Below, piece by piece: positions 23,472 through 32,582 of a stretch of 64,000 bases of DNA. The stretch lies in NCBI RefSeq assembly GCF_900156645.1, contig NZ_FTOC01000005.1, positions 62,001-126,000 on the forward strand, given 5' to 3'. A program made the position numbers and the translations under genes. This stretch comes from Salimicrobium flavidum. GTDB lineage: Bacteria > Bacillota > Bacilli > Bacillales > Halobacillaceae. The notes under the pieces were generated by a model. The model was not told the DNA's origin, did no database searches, and saw only the letters and a program-made list of their open reading frames with translations. The first letter of the stretch is position 1. Every line of letters starts with the position of its first letter.

Positions 23472-25634
23472 TTGAAACGGGAAGAATACAAACAACTGAG
23501 AAAAAGAAACAGACGGATCAGAAATACGTTCATAGGAGCAGGTGCTCTGCTGTTTTTTATGGCTATCGGGCTTCTCATTCTCGTGTTTGGCGGCCGTCTG
23601 TTCGTGTCGGAAGAGGCGTTGGAGCTTGATACCGCTTCTACCGTAGTTGCAGAAGGAGAGGAAATCGAAGAGATTTACTCTACGAACCGGACCCTCGTCT
23701 CCCTGGAAGAAGTGCCGGAGTTTTTACAACAGGCTGTTATTGCGACAGAAGACAGTCGGTTCTATGTACACTCAGGAATCGACCCCCGGGGGATTGCGAG
23801 AGCTTTATACCGTGATGTGTTAGCGTGGGAAAAAGTTGAAGGGGCGAGTACCATCACCCAGCAAGTAGCGAAAAATCTGTTTTTCTCCAATGAAAAATCA
23901 TGGATGAGAAAGACGAAAGAAGTGATGGTGGCTCTTTACCTGGAACGGAACTTTACGAAAGAGGAGATTCTGGAGCTTTACATGAATTCGATTTACTTCG
24001 GAGAAGGGGCGTACGGGGTGGAAGCGGCTTCTGAACGTTACTTTGGAACGTCCATATCCGAGGTTACGGATTCTCAGGCGGCTTTGCTCGCAGGTATGCC
24101 GAAAGCGCCGAACAGCTATTCTCCGGTCAATGATGCGGAAGCTGCGAAGGACAGACGTGATGTCGTGCTTATGAGAATGGAAGATGAAGGTTATATTACA
24201 AGTGATGAAAAAACGGCGCTGGAGAATCAGAAGCTGGAATACACCGAAAGTGTCGCTCCGGATGAAACGTGGTCGAATGCTTATGTCAATGCTGCCGTTC
24301 AGGAAGCGGTCGATCGTTTTGGTATTTCAAGGGAAGCGTTGAAGACGGAAGGGTACAGGATTGAACTGAATATGAATCCGGAGGCTCAACGAATAGCCTA
24401 TAACACTATGAATAACGCTACTTACGCTTCCGGATCGGTCGAAGAAGTAGAAGGAGCTTTCGTCCTGACTGATAAAAGTGGAAGGGTAACGACGATTATA
24501 GGAGGGAGAAGTTTTGAACACGGAGATGTCAACCATGCGTTGACGAATCATCAGCCGGGTTCCATCATGAAACCACTCGTGGTGTACGGACCGGCGTTGA
24601 TGAGTGAAAGGTATTCTCCTTATTCGGTGTTGAAGGATGAAGAAATGAGCTATGATGATGGGGATTATTCTCCGAAGAACATAGGGAGTTATGAAGGACA
24701 GGTCACTTTGTACGAGGCACTGATAGAATCGAAAAACGCGCCAGCTGTTTGGCTGTTGGATCAGATTGGTGTCGGGGAAGGGAAATCGTATCTTGAGAAG
24801 CTCGGTCTCCCTACGGAAGATAAAGGACTAGCGATTGCTCTTGGTGGATTGTCGGAAGGCTACACTCCTATGCAGATTGCCGGCGGATATCAGGCAATAA
24901 TGAACGGGGGAGAACGTCAGCCTATGTATACGATTTCTTCGATAACCGATCGTAAGGGAGAGACAGTCGAGCCTGTGGAGGAAGAAGAGCCGGTTCGTGT
25001 ATTCAGTGAAAAAGTCTCTTTTCAACTTAGAGAAATGCTGGAAACGGTAGTTTCTGATGGTACAGCTACCAGCGGCAGCTATGATGGTGCTCTTGCTGGG
25101 AAAACCGGCACAGCCGGTCACCCTACCGTAGCAGAGGCGAACAAAGATGTATGGTTTGCAGGATTCACCCCTAACTACTCGATGAGCATGTGGATGGGGT
25201 ATAAAGCTTCGGGCGAAGATTACTACCTGACGGATTCGAGTAGTGTTCCGACGGCGGTTTCAAAACAGGTGATGACGAACTTGAAAGAAGTGCTCGATAT
25301 GGGAGAAGAGTTCACCGATCCGGAAGGAATGACTTCTTTGGATAAGCCGGTGGAATTGCCCGAAGATATAGAGCTTCAAGGGTCCATGGATATCGGTGGA
25401 TGGGCTTTTGTCCGTGGGAATCTCAGTTGGGAAGTTGCCGACAATGAAGGTGTGACGTACCGGGTTTATCGGGATATGGAAGAAGACCCGGAACTGATTG
25501 CAGAAACGACAGAGACATCTCATACAATCCAGGGATTCGGACTCCTCGGATCAAGAACGTACTTTGTAGTGCCTTTCGATCCTGAGACTGGCAGGGAAGG
25601 TAAACCTTCCAACGAAGTGACGCTTACCTGGTAG
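23472..25634 (+). CDS. pbpF: Class A penicillin-binding protein PbpF
   Basis: A 720-residue bifunctional peptidoglycan synthase. An N-terminal membrane helix (about 20-45) leads to a GT51 glycosyltransferase domain with catalytic E93 in ATEDSRFY and the ASTITQQVAKNL motif, then a transpeptidase domain with S364-I-M-K367, SKN (ESKNAPA) and K544-T-G. A fibronectin-like C-terminal domain follows (about 640-720). The start is TTG at 23472, with GAAGGGAGGG upstream; a longer frame from 23310 is not supported. Position before hemE matches B. subtilis pbpF, where it is linked to germination-stage wall synthesis. Confidence 0.91.
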   Translation: MKREEYKQLRKRNRRIRNTFIGAGALLFFMAIGLLILVFGGRLFVSEEALELDTASTVVAEGEEIEEIYSTNRTLVSLEEVPEFLQQAVIATEDSRFYVHSGIDPRGIARALYRDVLAWEKVEGASTITQQVAKNLFFSNEKSWMRKTKEVMVALYLERNFTKEEILELYMNSIYFGEGAYGVEAASERYFGTSISEVTDSQAALLAGMPKAPNSYSPVNDAEAAKDRRDVVLMRMEDEGYITSDEKTALENQKLEYTESVAPDETWSNAYVNAAVQEAVDRFGISREALKTEGYRIELNMNPEAQRIAYNTMNNATYASGSVEEVEGAFVLTDKSGRVTTIIGGRSFEHGDVNHALTNHQPGSIMKPLVVYGPALMSERYSPYSVLKDEEMSYDDGDYSPKNIGSYEGQVTLYEALIESKNAPAVWLLDQIGVGEGKSYLEKLGLPTEDKGLAIALGGLSEGYTPMQIAGGYQAIMNGGERQPMYTISSITDRKGETVEPVEEEEPVRVFSEKVSFQLREMLETVVSDGTATSGSYDGALAGKTGTAGHPTVAEANKDVWFAGFTPNYSMSMWMGYKASGEDYYLTDSSSVPTAVSKQVMTNLKEVLDMGEEFTDPEGMTSLDKPVELPEDIELQGSMDIGGWAFVRGNLSWEVADNEGVTYRVYRDMEEDPELIAETTETSHTIQGFGLLGSRTYFVVPFDPETGREGKPSNEVTLTW

Positions 25635-25802
25635 AGTGAAATGGTGGTGCGGAATACATCATCAAGTTTCAGAGCTCAGGAAGAACCGCTGAGGCATACG
25701 GAAAAGGCACAAAATCGTGACAAATCGGACGTTTCGCTATACAGAAAGTTCGTTAATCGTTATAGTTGGAATCGGATAGAATATAAAGGAGTCAGGTATT
25801 TT

Positions 25803-26840
25803 ATGGATAACACGTTTAATGACACAATTTTAAAAGCATTCCGCGGAGAACCGACGGATCACACGCCTGTCTGGTACATGCGTCAGGCCGGACGTTCTCA
25901 GCCGGAATATAGGAAATTGAAAGAGAAATATTCATTGTTTGAAATCACTCATCAGCCGGAACTTTGTGCATACGTCACCCGTCTTCCGGTGGAAAACTAC
26001 GGAGTCGATGCGGCTGTATTATACAAAGATATTATGTCTCCGCTCCCGGCACTTGGCGTAGATGTGGAAATCAGAAAAGGAGTGGGCCCGGTCATTCATA
26101 ACCCGATCACCTCCCGTCAGGATGTGGAGAACCTCGGGGAAATCGATCCGCAGTCGGATGTGCCTTATGTCCTCGACACGATCCGTCTTCTGACGAAAGA
26201 ACAGTTGAATGTACCTTTGATCGGCTTCAGTGGTGCGCCGTTTACACTGGCGAGCTATATGATTGAAGGTGGTCCATCGAAGAATTACCATAAAACCAAG
26301 GCTCTTATGTACAGTGATGAAAAAACGTGGTTTCTCCTGATGGATAAGCTTGCTTCCATGACGATTACGTATGTGAAATCTCAAATCAAAGCGGGAGCCC
26401 AGGCCATCCAGATTTTTGATTCCTGGGGGGGAGCACTTCATGCTCCAGATTATCGTAAATATATCAAACCCTCGATGGACCGGATTTTCCGGGAACTGAA
26501 ATCGGAAGGGGTTCCGCTGATTCTGTTCGGGGTCGGTGCCCGTCACCTGATCGGCGAGTGGGACGATCTCCCTATAGATGTGTTAGGGCTTGATTGGCGT
26601 ACGTCCATTACAGAAGCTCGAGACCTCGGTGTCCGGAAACCGTTGCAGGGGAATCTGGATCCTGCTGTTTTACTCTCCGACTGGGAGGTTATTGAACAGA
26701 GAACGAAAGCGATTCTTGATGAAGGATTGTCTCATGGGCCTCATATATTCAACCTCGGTCATGGTGTTACACCGGAGATTCAGCCGGAAACACTCAAGAA
26801 GTTGACGGCCTTGGTACACACATATTCCAAAACAAACTAA
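25803..26840 (+). CDS. hemE: Uroporphyrinogen decarboxylase
   Basis: HemE (346 residues) converts uroporphyrinogen III to coproporphyrinogen III by four decarboxylations. The signature [14 protein letters not shown] (about 22-35) and [17 protein letters not shown] (about 142-158) are present. The start at 25803 has AAAGGAG 11 bases ahead and gives the expected N-terminus; the longer reading from 25641 is rejected. It heads the hemEHY operon. The 160 bases before it, after pbpF, hold an A/T-rich likely promoter region without a clear consensus. Confidence 0.94.
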   Translation: MDNTFNDTILKAFRGEPTDHTPVWYMRQAGRSQPEYRKLKEKYSLFEITHQPELCAYVTRLPVENYGVDAAVLYKDIMSPLPALGVDVEIRKGVGPVIHNPITSRQDVENLGEIDPQSDVPYVLDTIRLLTKEQLNVPLIGFSGAPFTLASYMIEGGPSKNYHKTKALMYSDEKTWFLLMDKLASMTITYVKSQIKAGAQAIQIFDSWGGALHAPDYRKYIKPSMDRIFRELKSEGVPLILFGVGARHLIGEWDDLPIDVLGLDWRTSITEARDLGVRKPLQGNLDPAVLLSDWEVIEQRTKAILDEGLSHGPHIFNLGHGVTPEIQPETLKKLTALVHTYSKTN

Positions 26841-26855
26841 GGGGTGTTCAGGAAA

Positions 26856-27791
26856 ATGGCGAACAAAAAAGTAGGTTTACTCGTAATGGCGTATGGCACG
26901 CCGTACAAAGAAGAAGATATTGAACCTTATTACACACATATAAGAAAAGGACGTAAACCATCGGAGGAAGCGCTTCAGGATCTGAAAGACCGTTATGAAG
27001 CGATCGGGGGGATTTCTCCGTTGGCTCGAATCACAGATGAACAGGCGGAGACTCTTCGTGACGAATTGAACAATATGCAGGACGATGTGGAATTCAAACT
27101 CTACATCGGATTGAAGCATATCGATCCATTTATTGAAGATGCGGTCGATCAAATGGCGAAAGATGGGATTGAAGAAGCGGTCTCTATCGTTCTTGCTCCG
27201 CACTATTCTTCGTTCAGTGTGAAATCCTATAACGGTCGTGCCCAGGAGAAAGCAGAAGAACATGGTATACGTATAAACTCTGTGGAGAGCTGGTACGATC
27301 ACCCGACATTCATAGATTTCTGGAAAGATGGAATCCTCGAAGAATATGGAAAGATGAGTGAAGAAGAAAAGCAGAAAGCATGCCTTATCGTTTCCGCTCA
27401 CAGTCTTCCTGAAAAGATCCTTCAAGGCGGGGATCCTTACCCTGAACAGTTGGAAGAAACCGCGAAGCTCATTTCTGAAGCCACTGGTATCAATCAATAC
27501 GAAATCGGATGGCAAAGTGAAGGGAACACACCGGATCCATGGCTTGGACCGGATGTCCAGGATTTGACGAGAGATCTATTTGAACAGAAAGGGTACACAT
27601 CTTTTGTGTATGCACCGGTAGGCTTTGTCGCCGATCATCTGGAAGTGCTTTTTGATAACGACTATGAGTGTAAGGTAGTTTGTGACGAGGTCGGGGCCAA
27701 TTACTATCGTCCGGAGATGCCTAACACTCATCCGAAATTCATTGAAACATTGGTGGACGTAACGTGGTCCAAGTGGAAAGAAGCGAAATAA
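26856..27791 (+). CDS. hemH: Coproporphyrin III ferrochelatase
   Basis: HemH/CpfC (311 residues; B. subtilis 310) inserts Fe2+ into coproporphyrin III in the coproporphyrin-dependent haem pathway of Firmicutes. The conserved AYGTP (about 11-15), catalytic His in SAHSLPEKI (about 180-188) and EIGWQSEG segment are visible. ATG 26856 is preferred to GTG 26844 because AAGGGGTG is correctly spaced. It lies 15 bases after hemE and one base before hemY. Confidence 0.94.
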   Translation: MANKKVGLLVMAYGTPYKEEDIEPYYTHIRKGRKPSEEALQDLKDRYEAIGGISPLARITDEQAETLRDELNNMQDDVEFKLYIGLKHIDPFIEDAVDQMAKDGIEEAVSIVLAPHYSSFSVKSYNGRAQEKAEEHGIRINSVESWYDHPTFIDFWKDGILEEYGKMSEEEKQKACLIVSAHSLPEKILQGGDPYPEQLEETAKLISEATGINQYEIGWQSEGNTPDPWLGPDVQDLTRDLFEQKGYTSFVYAPVGFVADHLEVLFDNDYECKVVCDEVGANYYRPEMPNTHPKFIETLVDVTWSKWKEAK

Positions 27792-27792
27792 T

Positions 27793-29172
27793 ATGAATAA
27801 AAAAGTAGTAGTGGTGGGCGGAGGAATTACAGGTTTATCTGCTGCTTATTATTTACAGAAGGCGGGAGTCGATGCAGAGCTGGTGGAAAAGTCAGATCAT
27901 CTCGGTGGTAAAATCGAAACGGTTCACAAAGATGGTTTTACAATTGAAAGAGGCCCTGACTCCTTCCTTGCCCGAAAAACGAGTATGCTGAAGCTGGCGG
28001 AAGAAGTTGGTTTGAGTGAAGAAGTGGTGAAGAATGCGACCGGAAATGCGTACATTCTTGCGAAAGGACGTCTGAATCGCATGCCGCAAGGGTCCCATAT
28101 GGGGATTCCGACCAGACGACGTCCCCTTTTGAAATCCTCCCTTTTTTCCGGTTTCGGGAAAGGGAGAGCTCTCCTCGAACCGTACCAACGTGTGAATACG
28201 AAGAAGAATGATGAAGCTCTTGGGGTGTTTCTAAGACGTCGGTTAGGGAATGAAGTCGTTGAGAACGCTATAGAACCCCTGCTTTCCGGTATTTACGCCG
28301 GAGATATCGATCAGTTGAGTATGGATGCGACTTTTCCACAGTTCAAACAAGTGACCGAGGAGTACGGGAGTCTGGTTCGTGGGTTGAAAGCTACGGAAGC
28401 AGTCCCCCGGGAGAAAAGGACCCACAAAAAGCCGAGTGCCTTCCGGGCATTTGCAGGAGGCCTTTCAAGTTTCGTGGAAGCTATTCACTCCAAGCTCAAG
28501 CCTGGCTCTGTCCACCTCTCCAAGGGTGTCGATCATATTCAAAAGAGAGAAAATGGTTACCATATGCTAATGAGTGACGGGGAAGTCATGTGGGCTGATG
28601 AAATCATCCTTACTGTACCCGCTCCGGTAGCGGCTAAAATGCTTGCCCAGTATGAATGGGTGGAACCTTTGAAACAGATGAAGGCGACCTCGGTAGCGAA
28701 TGTCGCTATGGCTTTTGATCAATCCGCAATCAAACAGGACATTGATGGCACCGGTTTCGTGGTTGCTCGAACCAGTGGTGATTATCGGATTACGGCCTGT
28801 ACATGGACACATAAAAAATGGGCTCATGCAGCACCGGAAGGGAAAGCTCTGCTTCGCTGTTACATCGGAAAGCCGGGAGATGAGGAAGTGGTGGATAAGT
28901 CCGATGAAGAAATCAAAAAGATCGTTATGAATGACCTTGAGAAAATCATGAATATTACAGATCAGCCTGATTTCTTCGTAGTCACTCGCTGGCATGATGC
29001 CATGCCTCAGTATAGCGTCGGTCATAAAGAAAGACTGACGAAAATCGATCACTACTTGAAGAAAGATCTTCCTGGCGTCCAGCTCGCCGGCGCCCATTAC
29101 TATGGCATAGGCCTACCTGATTGTATAAACCAGGGAAGAGCAGCTGCCAAACGTATCATTGAAAGAGGATAA
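27793..29172 (+). CDS. hemY: Coproporphyrinogen III oxidase (CgoX/HemY)
   Basis: A 459-residue FAD enzyme oxidising coproporphyrinogen III to coproporphyrin III (HemY/CgoX; B. subtilis about 470). The N-terminal dinucleotide fold GGGITGLSAAYYL (about 8-20) and ERGPDSFLA (about 52-60) are clear, and the C-terminal FAD segment GIGLPDCINQGR is intact. It follows hemH directly with only a weak AAGAAG ribosome site, so translation is probably coupled. A strong terminator ends the operon. Confidence 0.93.
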   Translation: MNKKVVVVGGGITGLSAAYYLQKAGVDAELVEKSDHLGGKIETVHKDGFTIERGPDSFLARKTSMLKLAEEVGLSEEVVKNATGNAYILAKGRLNRMPQGSHMGIPTRRRPLLKSSLFSGFGKGRALLEPYQRVNTKKNDEALGVFLRRRLGNEVVENAIEPLLSGIYAGDIDQLSMDATFPQFKQVTEEYGSLVRGLKATEAVPREKRTHKKPSAFRAFAGGLSSFVEAIHSKLKPGSVHLSKGVDHIQKRENGYHMLMSDGEVMWADEIILTVPAPVAAKMLAQYEWVEPLKQMKATSVANVAMAFDQSAIKQDIDGTGFVVARTSGDYRITACTWTHKKWAHAAPEGKALLRCYIGKPGDEEVVDKSDEEIKKIVMNDLEKIMNITDQPDFFVVTRWHDAMPQYSVGHKERLTKIDHYLKKDLPGVQLAGAHYYGIGLPDCINQGRAAAKRIIERG

Positions 29173-29174
29173 AC

Positions 29175-29217
29175 GAAAAGCTTGCAGCAAACCGATCCAT
29201 TTGCTGCAAGCTTTTTT
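29175..29217 (+). terminator. Terminator of hemEHY
   Basis: AAAAGCTTGCAGCAAA and its complement form a 16-bp stem with an 8-base loop, followed by T6. Confidence 0.92.
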
Positions 29218-29299
29218 ATGTGAGGGTTGTTATATTACAAATAATTTTTTGACTGAACAATATTTTTTTCGTAAAATGAGCGAATTTTTTGTTAAAATA

Positions 29300-29334
29300 A
29301 AAAAAGAAGCAGTGGCAGCTGCTTCTTTTTTGAA
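29300..29334 (-). terminator. Terminator of yhfH
   Basis: AAAGAAGCAG/CTGCTTCTTT stem with loop TGGCAG, then seven T on the minus strand, ten bases past the yhfH stop. Confidence 0.85.
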
Positions 29335-29343
29335 AATGTCTAT

Positions 29344-29472
29344 TTAGCGAGCGGGGCTATCGCACTCTTGGCAAGTGTTACCGTAGCAGTCGGCCTGCTC
29401 TTGAATTACGCTCCCGCATTTAGAGCACTGTTTCTTAGGCAAGTTACGAAAAAATTCAACGACGTTCATCAT
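29344..29472 (-). CDS. yhfH: YhfH-type small zinc-ribbon-like protein
   Basis: A 42-residue protein: after MMNVVEFFRNLPKK come two Cys pairs, C16-x2-C19 and C34-x2-C37, with an extra C29, the pattern of a small zinc ribbon. It resembles the B. subtilis YhfH family, which likewise sits next to yhfI and lplJ. GGAGGAGG lies nine bases upstream of the first of two adjacent ATGs, an extended -10 (TGTTATAAT) precedes it, and a strong terminator follows, so it is a real gene. Function unknown. Confidence 0.82.
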   Translation of the reverse strand: MMNVVEFFRNLPKKQCSKCGSVIQEQADCYGNTCQECDSPAR

Positions 29473-29594
29473 AGGGTGATGCCTCCTCCGTTTTTTATGT
29501 TAAGTTCATTGTATTATAACAGAAGCGGGAAAGCAACAGTATGTTATAAAACAATTCTAAAATAGAACTAAAGTATTAGAAAAGAGGTAATTTT

Positions 29595-30329
29595 GTGAAA
29601 ATTACAACAATAGGGTATTGGGGAGCTTACCCCGCTCAGAATAGCGCAACGTCTTGTTATATTTTGGAGGACGGAGGGTTCCGGTTGCTTCTCGACTGTG
29701 GGAGTGGTGCATTATCACGGATCCAGTGTTACGTCTCGTTGAATTCAATTGATGCGGTGATTATTTCTCATTATCATCATGATCACGTAGCGGACATCGG
29801 TGTATTGCAACACGCTCGACTTGTTCAGACGATGTTGGGGAACACGGAAGGCAAACTGCCGATTTATGGTCATGAAGAAGAGGAGGGGAAATTAGCGACG
29901 TTAGAGGCCTCTTACACGGAAGCGAGAGCGTACGATCCTGAAACTACTTTGACGGTCGGACCTTTTACTATATCTTTCTTGAAAACCGCTCACCCTGTCC
30001 CTTGCTATGGCATGAGAATTACGAATGGAGACTATACTATCGTGTATACAGCAGACACGGGTTATCAGAAAGAATGGAGTGATTTCTCTGAGGAGGCCGA
30101 TCTTCTTATAGCGGATACGAATTTCTATAAAGGAATGGACGCGGGCAAAGCCGGTCATATGACGAGTGAAGAAGCAGCTACAATCGCTGCTGAAGCAGGG
30201 GTGAAGGAACTTTGGCTCAGCCACCTTCCCCATTTCGGTAACCATTCGAAGCTGAAACAGGAAGCTGCAGATATATACGGGGGAGAAGTGAAACTGGCTT
30301 CTGAAGGGTTGCGGTGGAACGGGGATTGA
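29595..30329 (+). CDS. yhfI: Metallo-beta-lactamase fold hydrolase YhfI
   Basis: A 244-residue MBL-fold hydrolase with the binuclear zinc motif SHYHHDH (about residues 56-62), further ligands in TAHPVPCYG, and TADTGYQ and LSHLPHF downstream. It is of the phosphodiesterase/RNase Z-like branch and matches B. subtilis YhfI in position. It begins with GTG at 29595 behind AGAGGTAA. Substrate unknown, with a cyclic nucleotide or phosphodiester as candidates. Confidence 0.85.
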   Translation: MKITTIGYWGAYPAQNSATSCYILEDGGFRLLLDCGSGALSRIQCYVSLNSIDAVIISHYHHDHVADIGVLQHARLVQTMLGNTEGKLPIYGHEEEEGKLATLEASYTEARAYDPETTLTVGPFTISFLKTAHPVPCYGMRITNGDYTIVYTADTGYQKEWSDFSEEADLLIADTNFYKGMDAGKAGHMTSEEAATIAAEAGVKELWLSHLPHFGNHSKLKQEAADIYGGEVKLASEGLRWNGD

Positions 30330-30390
30330 TTGCTAAGAAATCGCCCCTCCCGTATACTTGGGTGTAGCTAAGAAAGAAAGGGTGAGGGAT

Positions 30391-31389
30391 TTGCTTTTTA
30401 TTGATAATGAAGGAGTGCACGATCCTACGATCAATCTTGCTATTGAGGAGTATGCGCTTAAAAACTTGGATATCAGCGAAACATACCTTCTGTTCTATAT
30501 CAATGAACCTTCGATCATCATTGGTAAAAATCAGAATGCTATTGAAGAGATCAATACGGATTTCGTTGAAGAGAATGGCATCCATGTAGTACGGAGGTTG
30601 TCAGGTGGCGGAGCTGTTTATCATGATCAGGGTAATTTGAACTTCAGTTTTATTACGAAAGATGATGGAAACAGTTTTCATGATTTCGCCAAATTCACTG
30701 AACCTGTAGTCAATGCATTACAACAATTCGGTGCCCCTGCGGAACTGTCGGGACGTAACGATTTGACGATTGAAGGACGTAAAATTTCGGGGAATGCACA
30801 GTTCACCACTAAAGGACGCATGTTCAGTCACGGGACGTTGATGTTCAATTCGGAAGTGGAGAACGTCGTACGCAGTCTGAATGTGAAATCTGAAAAGATA
30901 CGTTCAAAAGGGATCAAATCGATTCGAAGTCGTGTAGCTAGTATTTCTGAATACCTTCCGGAAAATACGACGATGGAAGACTTCAAAACGATGATTTTGC
31001 GCTACATTTTCGATGTGGAGAATGTTGAGGATGTCCCGCAATATAAATTGACGGAAGAGGACTGGAAAGAGATCCATAAACTATCCGAAGAAAGATATCG
31101 TAATTGGGACTGGAATTACGGAAAGTCTCCGAAGTCCAATATCAATCAGACGAAACGTATTGAAGGTGCAGGAACATATGATATACGTCTGGACGTAGAT
31201 AAGGGGTATATCAAAAACGCCAAAATCTATGGGGATTTCTTTGGTATCGGGGATGTTGCCGAGGTTGAGAACCGACTGATCGGTACGAAGTATGAACGCG
31301 AATCGATTAAGGAATCGGTTCAGGATATCGATATTTCACATTATTTAGGGAAAATTACCGAAGAGGATTTTCTGACGATAGTGTACTGA
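30391..31389 (+). CDS. lplJ: Lipoate-protein ligase LplJ
   Basis: LplJ (332 residues; B. subtilis 331) attaches free lipoate or octanoate to E2 and GcvH domains via lipoyl-AMP. Conserved segments are IIIGKNQN (about 42-49), VVRRLSGGGAVYHD (about 66-79) and GRKISGNAQF (about 130). The start is TTG at 30391, giving MLFIDNEG as in B. subtilis, with AGGGTGAGG upstream; the longer reading from 30358 lacks a ribosome site. A terminator follows. Confidence 0.94.
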   Translation: MLFIDNEGVHDPTINLAIEEYALKNLDISETYLLFYINEPSIIIGKNQNAIEEINTDFVEENGIHVVRRLSGGGAVYHDQGNLNFSFITKDDGNSFHDFAKFTEPVVNALQQFGAPAELSGRNDLTIEGRKISGNAQFTTKGRMFSHGTLMFNSEVENVVRSLNVKSEKIRSKGIKSIRSRVASISEYLPENTTMEDFKTMILRYIFDVENVEDVPQYKLTEEDWKEIHKLSEERYRNWDWNYGKSPKSNINQTKRIEGAGTYDIRLDVDKGYIKNAKIYGDFFGIGDVAEVENRLIGTKYERESIKESVQDIDISHYLGKITEEDFLTIVY

Positions 31390-31395
31390 TTTTTA

Positions 31396-31425
31396 TACCC
31401 GGTTCGAGGAACGAACCGGGTTATT
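31396..31425 (+). terminator. Terminator of lplJ
   Basis: ACCCGGTTCG/CGAACCGGGT stem with a short loop and T-rich 3' flank. Confidence 0.8.
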
Positions 31426-31483
31426 CTGTAAGTGTTAAGAAATCGGTTCATTTACTGAAGCTAAAAATATGGGAGGGCTAAGG

Positions 31484-31954
31484 ATGATTACATGGAAGGA
31501 AGAAATCAATATAGACGCAGACATCGAAACAGTATGGGACCTTTTCAAAGATGAAAATATCACCCGTATTATGCCGCAAGTGGAAGAGCATGCGCTTATT
31601 GAGAAAGAAGAAAGTGAAGTAGGGGCGAGACACCGTCAGACTTACCGCGAGGGGAAAAGGACCGAGACGTACATTGTCACAACCAAAGCCTATGAAGATG
31701 AGACGGATCATAAGAAAAAGGAAGTAGCTTTCACGATTGGTCGAGCTTTTGATATCCGGACCTGTTATACGTTCCGTAAAGAAAGAGAGAACGAGACGAC
31801 CCTCATTTATGAGGGGACGAACGAAGGAGCGAACATTCTTGGGAAAATGATGCTTATGTTCGTCAGGGAAAAAAGCAATAAAAAGATAGTTCACGAGTTT
31901 CTGAAAAGGGTGAAAACTGAAGCAGAAAGGGAAGTGGAAAATGTTCGTTCATAG
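31484..31954 (+). CDS. SRPBCC (START/polyketide cyclase-like) protein
   Basis: A 156-residue protein with the SRPBCC ligand-binding fold: it opens WKEEINIDADIETVWDLF, the typical first strand and helix, and ends in a long C-terminal helix (about 125-155). Such proteins bind hydrophobic ligands; no specific ligand can be inferred. The start is the ATG at 31484, because GGGAGGGC at 31470-31477 is the likely ribosome site and would be inside the gene if ATG 31469 were used. It overlaps the next gene by 14 bases. Confidence 0.75.
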   Translation: MITWKEEINIDADIETVWDLFKDENITRIMPQVEEHALIEKEESEVGARHRQTYREGKRTETYIVTTKAYEDETDHKKKEVAFTIGRAFDIRTCYTFRKERENETTLIYEGTNEGANILGKMMLMFVREKSNKKIVHEFLKRVKTEAEREVENVRS

Positions 31955-32483
31955 AATCGACGAAGACCTGGAATTGAGGTTGATTGAAGTAGGGGACGCA
32001 GAGCGTATATTCGAGCTCACCGACCGTCATCGTTCTAATTTGCGGACGTGGTTGCCGTGGGTCGATCATACAGAAAGTAAAGAAGATACGAAAAGTGCAA
32101 TAAGGAATTTTCTTCATGGGTATGCAGAAAACCAGAGTATGACCGTGGTCATTTTATTTCAGGACGTGATTGTGGGGATGGCCAGTTACAATAAACTCGA
32201 CTGGACGAACAAAATCGCCTACATAGGGTATTGGCTTGCCGAAGATTATCAAGGGAGAGGGATAATGACTAAAACTGTGAAGTCACTGACAACGCATGCC
32301 TTCTCCTCCATGGGCATGAATAAAGTGGATATTCGGGCAGCATCGGAGAACAGGGCAAGTTGTGCAATTCCGGAAAGACTCGGGTTTACACAGGAAGGGG
32401 TGCTTCGGGACCAGGAATGGGTAAACGACCATTTTGTGGATCATGTCGTTTATGGCATGCTGAGGAAGGAATGGGAAAATTAA
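31941..32483 (+). CDS. GNAT family N-acetyltransferase (RimL/YdaF-like)
   Basis: A 180-residue acetyltransferase of the RimJ/RimL type, similar in layout to B. subtilis YdaF. The acetyl-CoA loop is visible as YQGRGIM (about residues 96-102), with IGYWL before it and PERLGFTQEG (about 144-153) after. The target (a protein N-terminus, small amine or antibiotic) is unknown. Coupled to the SRPBCC gene by a 14-base overlap. Confidence 0.82.
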   Translation: MFVHRIDEDLELRLIEVGDAERIFELTDRHRSNLRTWLPWVDHTESKEDTKSAIRNFLHGYAENQSMTVVILFQDVIVGMASYNKLDWTNKIAYIGYWLAEDYQGRGIMTKTVKSLTTHAFSSMGMNKVDIRAASENRASCAIPERLGFTQEGVLRDQEWVNDHFVDHVVYGMLRKEWEN

Positions 32484-32484
32484 T

Positions 32485-32553
32485 TTGCGAATAGTCTGGC
32501 AATAATTTATAATTTATAGTGAAGTTCTATAAGATGAATGATTATTCATTCAT
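32485..32553 (+). promoter_or_regulatory. lcfB promoter with FadR-type operator
   Basis: TTGCGA (32485-32490) and TATAAT (32508-32513) with a 17-base spacer. At 32534-32553, just past the transcription start, is ATGAATGATTATTCATTCAT, which fits the recalled Bacillus FadR consensus WTGAATGAMTANTCATTCAW at 19 of 20 positions. In B. subtilis FadR represses lcfB (yhfL) and other beta-oxidation genes and is relieved by long-chain acyl-CoA. Confidence 0.85.
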
Positions 32554-32582
32554 TATGAATAGAAAAAGGGGGAACGATACTG

